Shown in pieces: positions 57,273-64,000 of a stretch of 64,000 bases of DNA. The stretch comes from Panorpa germanica (lineage: Eukaryota; Arthropoda; Insecta; Mecoptera; Panorpidae): positions 3,420,152 to 3,484,151 of the forward strand of contig OY783218.1 of NCBI GenBank assembly GCA_963678705.1, written 5' to 3'. A program made the position numbers and the translations under genes. Every line of letters starts with the position of its first letter. Within the stretch, counting starts at the first letter, position 1. Under the pieces are notes generated by a model, which did no database searches, was not told the DNA's origin, and worked only from the letters and a program-made list of their open reading frames with translations.

Positions 57273-57916
57273 CTTATTTATTGTTCGCCTTTCGGCTTTA
57301 CAATCTACATTCTTAATACATACTTCAAATTATAATTAAATTTACATTATTCTCCACCAGCTTATTTATTCTACTGTTTTTTTTCTTTCCTTCTTACTAT
57401 TTCCGCCATCCACCTCTTTCCTTCACTGCCTCCCTTTAATAGCTGGCCGATATTCCTTTCGCTCGCTACTTTTTCCTTACACTCAAACTTAATGTGCTCC
57501 AGTGTTTCGTCCTCCGCTCCGCACATTCTACACTTTCTTTCCTCACTCTTTTCCCAGTATCTGTTTCCTTTTTCCTCATTTCCCAATCTAAACCTTGCTG
57601 TTCTTCTTAAGTGTTTTATGTCTTTTTCTATAAGGTACTGAGGCACATTATTTTTCCATAACCTTTTATATCTTTTATTGTAGTAACTTTTTTCTATTTT
57701 TCCCATTCTCTCCTGCTGTTGTATCTCCTTATCCCTTCTCCTTAGCTCCTCTTCCACACTTGCGCCACCTTCTCTTCTCCTCTCTGCCTCCTCGATCGCC
57801 ATTCCATTCCTTTCAAAGTACTCCTTTCTCTTTGTTGGACCTCCCCCCCCCCCCATTCTTTATGCTATCCTCTCTTATTTTCTTTAAAATTTTGCTTTCC
57901 GCTCTGTTCAATATTA
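57273..57916 (-). mobile_element. Family G LINE 3' fragment with 21-bp target duplication
   Basis: A 644-bp minus-strand insertion. An exact 21-base duplication lies at 57252-57272 and 57917-57937 (TTTGATTTATCTATTATATT plus A). The coding end is intact (57371-57856). The 3' UTR is about 100 bp and ends in AATAAATAAG rather than a long A tail. 5' truncation plus a long exact duplication indicate a fairly young insertion. Confidence 0.88.
57371..57856 (-). CDS. LINE ORF2 C-terminal end (5'-truncated)
   Basis: The last 161 codons of an ORF2, open to a TAA. The frame continues upstream to the truncation point (KILKKIREDSIKNGGGG). A charged helical stretch (EEAERRREGGASVEEELRRR, RYKRLWKNNVPQYL) leads to ARFRLGNEEKGNRYW, then the zinc module CRMCGAEDETLEHIKFEC (CX2CX8HX4C) and a tail NIGQLLKGGSEGKRWMAEIV. 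There is no catalytic domain, so it is inactive by itself. The G run near the start reflects the C homopolymer at 57842-57855, a site prone to slippage. Family F copies (5776-6021, 60318-60533) share the module but differ in 3' UTR. Confidence 0.75.
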   Translation of the reverse strand: MGGGGGPTKRKEYFERNGMAIEEAERRREGGASVEEELRRRDKEIQQQERMGKIEKSYYNKRYKRLWKNNVPQYLIEKDIKHLRRTARFRLGNEEKGNRYWEKSEERKCRMCGAEDETLEHIKFECKEKVASERNIGQLLKGGSEGKRWMAEIVRRKEKKQ

Positions 57917-57939
57917 TTTGATTTATCTATTATATTAAA

Positions 57940-60110
57940 AAATGAATTTTGTACTTTCGTATTCTGTGATGTTTCGTTATAATTTATTTTCCATAAACAA
58001 CGCAATCAATTTTTTTTTAAATAGGTATTTTAAAGAGAAATGTTAACTAAAGCTTTAGGCGTTCTTGAATTTAACTCTGAGTTTTCTGGTAAACAGTTAT
58101 TTTGAAAAAAAATAAATGATTATGCAGAATTTTGTAAACGATCCAAATAATTCTCCAACTGGCAAAATTATATCCGGCAAAGATGTGAACGAAGGTCCAA
58201 AAAAAAACTTACTTTATAAACAAACACATCACTGATTGTGAATTAATATTATCGTTTAATTAATTGGGAACCATGTCTTAATTTGTAGAAACTCTTACTT
58301 TTTGAATAAGTTGTTCAGCAATTTTCGCGAGTGGAGAAGGCAATGGAAGAGTTTAGAGCGAATGGAGAACAATACAAGAAATACATACGTTAAAAATATT
58401 AAATGACTTGTTTGTAACTTTTCTCTGACGTCATGAGTCATGAATTGGACTAGTATGATATTCATTTGTTTGTTAATATTAGCAAATAAAATTGTAGTAC
58501 TGTGAAATTTTAACAGTAAATTCATTGACCAGGATTCTACACGTACAAAAATGTTGAGCCCTTAAATCGAAAATTATTTTCTTGCTCATACATCCTTAAG
58601 CTTTTATTTGCCAATATTAACAAATAAATGTATATCACAATGAACAAATGAATCACACTATTCCAATTCATGACGCAAGACATTAGAAAAAATTTACAAA
58701 ATAATGCTCTAATTTTAAAAATAATGATTAACTAAATACATATTATACATACGTCGCTCAGCGACGGACTAATTACTAGTTCATTATGTACAATTCAACT
58801 GAATTGCTTTTTCTTCTAATTGCTTCTTGCCGATTCTAAATAGAATAGCACATACATGCCACATACTCGTAGTGTAGGTTTTACATCAATACTGCATATA
58901 CATAGAATATGCAATATACATCAATGTATATACCTTGAATATAATGAATATACCTTGAATGCATATCCAAATGTTTAAGTTAATGTAACTAACCGGTAAT
59001 TATGAATCTAACTTGCCAATTTGCTATTATGGGAAATATCCTAAGATTGTTAGATTTTTAGGGTATAATCCTGCTTACTTGAAAGAAAATAAAAACGAGC
59101 ATATGCAATGTGTTTTGCTGCAGAATCCAACTAACCTAATAATCATATTGTATATTTAATAACCTCAAAGATTTTTAATGCGTGAGAATAAATTCGAACA
59201 ATACAATATATTAAAGACGATTACTGCACAAAGTTTATTAGCTAATGTCGTTTAATTCAGCAGTTAAATTAGAACATCCTTATGGGTAAGCACAGAAATA
59301 CAATTACAACAATTTAATGACCTAGCCAAGTGCCACACCTACAGGTATAAAACGCGAATACTCATAACTCGCACAACTCACAAGTCAATATAGTAAAAAG
59401 GAATCAGAAGAATTACACAACGTGTGTGAGGTATTACTGATTGCTGTGCAAATAATTCACCTATTGTTGGACAATTTACAATACAATTGTTGCCTACATT
59501 ACAACTACAACTACAACCATATCTAAAACAACAACAATACGCCAACTAACAAATAATAAACATATTTTCCAGGTTATGGATGTTATGAACAGGAATGATT
59601 GTTGTTGGATTTACTCGCATAACTATACACTGCTGGTGTAAGCTACAGTAGAAATAGCTAGACTGGTGAACAGAAAATGGCAACCCAAAACCCTGTTCAC
59701 ATTGGTGTCATATTGATCAACAACTATAGGATAGAGGTTATTCATAAACTGCAGCACACAAACTTTACCATCTTGTTCCGAGTCTTGTCACACATTGTAG
59801 ACCACGAGGTCTTTGAATATCGTATTTAAGATTCATACTCATGTACATTCATTAAAACGTATTAAAACATATGTCTCGTTAGTAGGTCTATATAGCGCTT
59901 GGAAAAACTAGCATTAAAAAAATCGTTTGAAAAAAAAAATATTTGTGGAAAAAGTTTAAATTTTTTTTTTTTTTTAATTTAAAAACTTACAAAGTGTTCA
60001 ATCGGAAAAGGTTTTTCTTAGATAAAGCGTAAAGAAGATATGGCGTAAATTTCATCAAAATTAGTGAAGGTGTTCTCGAGATATAATGGTCACCATTAAT
60101 TTTTTTTTGT
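57940..60110. other. No gene seen
   Basis: About 2.2 kb of AT-rich DNA. Bases 59880-60100 contain poly-A/T tracts and AAATTTCATCAAAATTAGTG, typical of decayed retroposon tails. Bases 58920-58960 hold ATACCTTGAATNNA repeated twice. Confidence 0.4.
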
Positions 60111-60135
60111 GTGGAAATGATGGTTGTTTATATAA

Positions 60136-60609
60136 TTTTTTTTAAATTTATTTTTAATATTATTGCCATTTGCCACTACATTCCTGTGTCTTAACTCATT
60201 TATTTCCATATCATTTACTTAATTCAATTTTGATCCTTATTAAATCTAAACAGTCTCACTCCTTTCAAACGAAAAAAAAGAATTATCCTTATAAAAATGA
60301 AAACAAAACTGCTACTGCTACTGCTTCGCTCCTCCTGCTACTCTCCCTCCTGTTTCTCCTCTGCCATTCCTTTTCTTTCCTCGTTCCATTTCTCTATCTC
60401 CACCATCAAGCCTCTTCTCTTCACTACCTCCCTTTAATAACTGCCCAATATTTTTTTCGCTTATTACCTTTTTCTCACATGAAAACTTAATGTGCTCCAA
60501 TGTTTCTATCTCCGTTCCGCATACCTTGCACATCCTTTTTCTTTATTTGCACAGTATCTGTTTCCTTTCTCCTCGTTTCCCAATCTGAATCTTGCAATCC
60601 TTCTCATGT
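60136..60609 (-). mobile_element. Family F LINE 3' fragment with 15-bp target duplication
   Basis: The minus strand encodes CKVCGTEIETLEHIKFSCEK then KVISEKNIGQLLKGGSEEKR, followed by the family F 3' UTR. TGGTTGTTTATATAA (60121-60135) and TGGTTGTTTGTATAA (60610-60624) flank it with one mismatch. One stop interrupts the knuckle region upstream. 5'-truncated. Confidence 0.85.
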
Positions 60610-60624
60610 TGGTTGTTTGTATAA

Positions 60625-61600
60625 ATAAAAGCGATAAATACAAAATGAATGAGGTCAAAATCTAATCCCATCGCAAAAATCGTATGCGTCTCGATAGATA
60701 ATATTATAAGGAAGATAAAAGTGCTCGAATTTCTAACTGATATAAGCTTAATAAATCAAATTTAACTTTAGGCGAAGATGCCCTTGTCGTTAAATTTTAA
60801 AATTAAAAAAAAAAGAAGATGTGGTCTAATTTTTATTAAAATTGGATAAGACGTTGCAGGGATATCGTAGAGAAGTTCAAAAAAGTAGTTCCAAGATAAA
60901 CGCAAAAGAAAATATACATAGTGTAATGCACTCGTATATTGCCACGCTTATTTTAATTGCTATAACTATGGTAATATGGTTAAACACTTAAAATATTTTT
61001 AAAAGAATAATTAATAAATCTAATCAAAACATTTCATGGTAGTCTTCTTTATAAAGAAGAAGCTATAGCTTTAAAGTTTTAATAATATTTTAAATATGGC
61101 GTATAAGTTTCATATTTAATTGGTTACCTTCACACAATGTTGTACATCACTGTCCTCAGCAGTGCTATTGTACATACAAATGAATAGGTTACATTGCTTT
61201 GAACAATAACGTACCAGAACGATCAACCTCACCATCGCCATCACCAGGCAAATGGCACATAGGACATGGGAGTGTCACACCGCTGGGATTGTCTCCCTTC
61301 TTGAATTAAATACCATTTCTTGGTATTCGACGACCATTTAACGTTTGTCTTTGTTTTAACTTAGAAGCTATTACTATTATTATTTATTTTTTACTTAGAC
61401 TTACTGCAAACTGTGAGAAATTATATGTTGTAGGTATACTCGTACGTATAAGGACATGATATCCTAAGAGGGAGACTGATATAAGAGAAAAATAAAGACA
61501 GAGAAATGGGGCAACTACCTTATATTTTTGATTAGTTGATTAAATTTTTCAAACAAATAAAGAAGATTTAATAAACAAACTATGAACTTTTTATTGTATG
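60625..61600. other. No gene seen
   Basis: AT-rich DNA. Bases 60770-60870 again resemble a retroposon tail (ATTTTTATTAAAATTGGATA). Confidence 0.4.
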
Positions 61601-61742
61601 CAAACAATCTAAGTTTAAGGAGTCTCGATCCGACCACTGATGGGTAAACAGAGATGCCATTTCCAGTGTATAATGGGATACGGGCCGTAAAAATGATTTT
61701 AAAAAAAGAAATCCCATAGTACATTAGTATGACAACCTATGA

Positions 61743-62279
61743 GGACGAAAAGTATGGGCAAGCTATAGAAACCAAAGGAAAACATGCAGACTATGTGACG
61801 GCCTGGACCATTTGGGACAGGATTGTCCGACACACTTTAAAAATAGAACCTCAGAAAAAAGGACAACTCTCAGCTATGCGTCGATAACAGGAAACAAGAC
61901 AATAACTGAAAACAATATAGAAGCAATGGTAAATAGATTACCAGGTGTTATCAACGAACATGACTTCCCAAATTGGGTTAATGAAAAAGGAAAAAATAGT
62001 GCAAGGAAAGAAGCTGAAGCGGTAAATATTATCGGCGAAGAAAAAGATATATTTAAACTACCAGGCCCAAGAATAGAAAATAAAAGGAAAAAGAATGAGA
62101 GCACGACAACTGAAACTACAATTACCGAGTCAGATAATGAGGATGATAGCTCGTATTCAAACATGGTATTGGAAAAAGAAACATCAGACAATGACATAAC
62201 AAAGAAAAATGCGAAAAAGAAATACAAAAAAACAGAAAGAGTTACTAGAGCAACGGAAAATAAAAATAAGAATTTATAA
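61743..62279 (+). pseudogene. LINE ORF1 C-terminal part with one zinc knuckle
   Basis: The frame is open from a TGA at 61740-61742 to the TAA at 62277-62279. It reads VWASYRNQRKTCRLCDGLDH then LGQDCP, a CX2CX4HX4C knuckle at about 61779-61820. A long polar, acidic and basic tail follows (TTETTITESDNEDD, KKNAKKKYKKTERVTRATEN). Just upstream, in another frame and after a stop, comes VYNGIRAVKMILKKEIP, the conserved ORF1 block that precedes the knuckles in Jockey-type elements. The ORF1 is thus broken once by a stop and once by a frame change, and is 5'-truncated. Confidence 0.7.
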
Positions 62280-62596
62280 TTGAAATGTAATTATTATAAA
62301 TAGTGTAAGTTATGTTTTATAAGAAAAAAAATGTATATAAAAATGTAATATTGATTGAAAGTGCTAATAACTTCCAATAGTTGATGCACTTAAAAATAAA
62401 TATTGAAAAAGAAATACAAAAAAACAGAAAGAGTTACTAGAGCAACGGAAAATAAAAATAAGAATTTATAATTGAAATGTAATTATTATAAATAGTGTAA
62501 GTTATGTTTTATAAGAAAAAAAATGTATATAAAAATGTAATATTGATTGAAAGTGCTAATAACTTCCAATAGTTGATGCACTTAAAAATAAATATT
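62213..62596 (+). repeat. Perfect 192-bp tandem duplication at a LINE 3' end
   Basis: 62213-62404 and 62405-62596 are identical by eye. The unit starts in the last ORF1 codons (GAAAAAGAAATACAAAAAAA) and runs to the end of the 3' UTR. A poly(A) tail follows only the second unit. Confidence 0.9.
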
Positions 62597-62619
62597 AAAA
62601 AAAAAAAATCTAAGTTTAT

Positions 62620-63410
62620 CCATTAAAAATTCTTGCCCAACTTTGACAGTTCTATTTTAACCAGATTGCTAAACGTACACATTGCATAAAAGAAATGAAA
62701 AGTTTTCATGGTTGCGGTCATTTCCAAGATGTTTGATCTGTGGCTAGAACTGTTTAGACACAAACATTAAACGGACGGACCGTTTATCGTTGTGTGCACC
62801 CATTAGCTCATCTCAAATAAAAATAACCTTGGCAATTGGAATCATTCCAGACAGACATCTCGTGCAGCCAACAGCTCCACCAGCATCACTGTCCACAACA
62901 TGAGAGCGGCGCGACGCGGTTTCTACGTAACAGCGCTGAACTTAAAGATTTAGTTTCTTGGAATACAATATTCAAATTCTAAAACTGTTAAGATTAAGAA
63001 CACATATATTAATTCGTTGAAAACTCTACTGTAATATATGGATTAATTATAATTAGGATTTTAAAATAAAGATTCCTCAGGATGCTTATTGGGTAAACTT
63101 TTAATTCTCTTTAAGTGCAAGGTTCCTTTTAAGTCATAATTCAGACGAGTACCATGGTTTTATTACCTTTCAAGAAAGATATGGTTTCGCATATTTTATT
63201 ATATTGAAAAATCTCTATGTCTTTGGTAAAGACTTATCTAAGAAGTGTCTCTCTTAGGCCAAGGTTTGTTTAACTTATTGGGTCCTCCAACTTATATTAT
63301 TTAATTATTTTTTCTGAGATTTCAATAGTTAAGCAATATCTAGCATTAATTGTAATATAATATTTGTTGTACCCCTTAGAGCATATGAGCATCTATGGAG
63401 ACAGAATGCT
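62620..63410. other. No gene seen
   Basis: No supported frame. A GC-richer patch at 62855-62940 has no coding signal. Confidence 0.4.
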
Positions 63411-63417
63411 GGACCTG

Positions 63418-63893
63418 AAAGTGTGTCCAAAATGTGTGCGAGAGAGAAAGGTATATGTTCCTATTTGTTCTTTATGCGCATGCGTCGAAAGTGACAGTTG
63501 TCAAGTCAGAGCTGTCTAGATATAATACGTGACAGTTGTTAAATATGACATTATATTGATGTAGAATAATGTAAATATGTATAAATATAAATAAACTATA
63601 TATAAATATAACTAAAAACGTGAGTTCTATACACTTTAAACATCAACTGAGTTGGCCGTTATCCTTACAGCAGCATATATGACGTTCATAAGTATATATT
63701 TTCACTGAATGGTCACAGTTTTACCGACAGACGAACTTTGTACCAACATTTCTTTACATATTTAATATTTATTATATATTAATAGAATATTCATATTTAT
63801 TATATCTAGACAGCTGTCACTTTCGACGCATGCTCATAGAGAACAAATAGGAACATATACCTTTCTCTCTCGCACTCATTTTGGACACATTTT
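63418..63893. mobile_element. Foldback element (family T) with about 95-bp inverted arms
   Basis: The left arm (63418-63527) and right arm (63799-63893) are reverse complements. Both contain TGTGTCCAAAATG, GAGAGAAAGGTATATGTTCC, TATTTGTTCT, GCATGCGTCGAAAGTGACAG and CTGTCTAGATATAATA. The left arm has 14 extra bases. The middle contains a family H fragment. Confidence 0.75.
63590..63745 (-). repeat. Family H fragment inside the foldback element
   Basis: The plus strand carries GAGTTCTATACACTTTAAAC, ATCAACTGAGTTGGCCGTTA and CAGTTTTACCGACAGACGA, matching 18016-18126 (same inverse orientation). Partial copy. Confidence 0.55.
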
Positions 63894-64000
63894 TAATCTA
63901 TAGGAAACATAGGCTATCCACACTCCATATATATATGCTGTAAGGTTAAACCCACACCACAATATAGCCTACTATTACAGTTCACGACCTAACTATCTCG

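Larger units (their letters stand above)
61618..62607 (+). mobile_element. ORF2-less Jockey-like LINE derivative (family M)
   Basis: A 990-bp insertion flanked by ATCTAAGTTTA at 61607-61617 and 62608-62618, with a 12-A tail. It holds the 3' half of an ORF1, then directly the LINE 3' UTR with no ORF2. The UTR end (GTGCTAATAACTTCCAATAG, TTGATGCACTTAAAAATAAA) matches tails that follow ORF2 at 36610-36935 and occur at 10495-10560. An internal deletion or template switch in a family L-type LINE explains this. The last 192 bp are duplicated in tandem. Confidence 0.75.

Noticed and set aside
61874-62227. 117-codon minus-strand ORF
   Set aside because: Shadow of the acidic/basic ORF1 tail on the plus strand.
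1-64000. A new multi-gene defence, biosynthetic or signalling system
   Set aside because: No cluster of host or prokaryote-like genes is present. The only multi-gene unit is the two-ORF LINE.

Overview
The window is about 31-33% GC eukaryotic DNA that reads as insect sequence. The clues are the retrotransposon families: an I-group LINE carrying RNase H, Jockey-type LINE relics, LINE tails ending in a YW..CR.CG...LEHI..C zinc module of a kind I associate with hymenopteran genomes, a tRNA-derived SINE, and many short terminal-inverted-repeat elements. The order cannot be fixed from the sequence; Hymenoptera fits but is not shown. There are no operons, CRISPR arrays, rRNA genes or convincing tRNA genes. 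Apart from the LINE ORFs, no complete host gene is visible. The window looks intergenic or like one or more very long introns.

Layout. 1-5.6 kb: AT-rich DNA with small TIR elements and one possible terminal exon (minus strand, 791-876). 5.6-11 kb: LINE fragments (5636-6285, 8225-8785, 9530-9760, 10495-10890) and a SINE head. 11-20 kb: repeat families H, I, J, O and E, seven SINE pieces across the window (four of them between 15.8 and 18.3 kb), and the best host-exon candidate (minus strand, 14944-15166, with an acceptor site and a nearby AATAAA). 20-28 kb: MITE-like families C, J, A and Q, and a GC-rich patch (27270-27774) hit by a small LINE insertion with a clear target duplication. 28-42 kb: further LINE ends, a large imperfect hairpin (32082-32360), and a hAT-like TIR pair (36206-37488) enclosing three retroelement pieces. 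42-48 kb: MITEs, one with perfect 37-bp termini (43125-43451). 48.6-54.4 kb: the main feature, a full-length I-group LINE with both ORFs open, a poly(A) tail and a 12-bp target duplication. 54.6-64 kb: more repeats, a solo-LTR-like fossil, two LINE tails with long target duplications, and a LINE derivative that keeps the ORF1 end and 3' tail but has no ORF2.

The only genes that clearly work together are ORF1 (nucleic-acid-binding, three zinc knuckles) and ORF2 (endonuclease, reverse transcriptase, RNase H) of the 48.65-54.40 kb LINE, which looks intact and recently inserted. I found no evidence of a new multi-gene system. The most useful leads are this LINE, the ORF2-less LINE with a 192-bp tandem duplication at its 3' end, the long hairpins, and the minus-strand exon candidates. 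Repeat families are named A-T here for convenience only. Their edges were set by eye from comparisons within the window and may be off by tens of bases.
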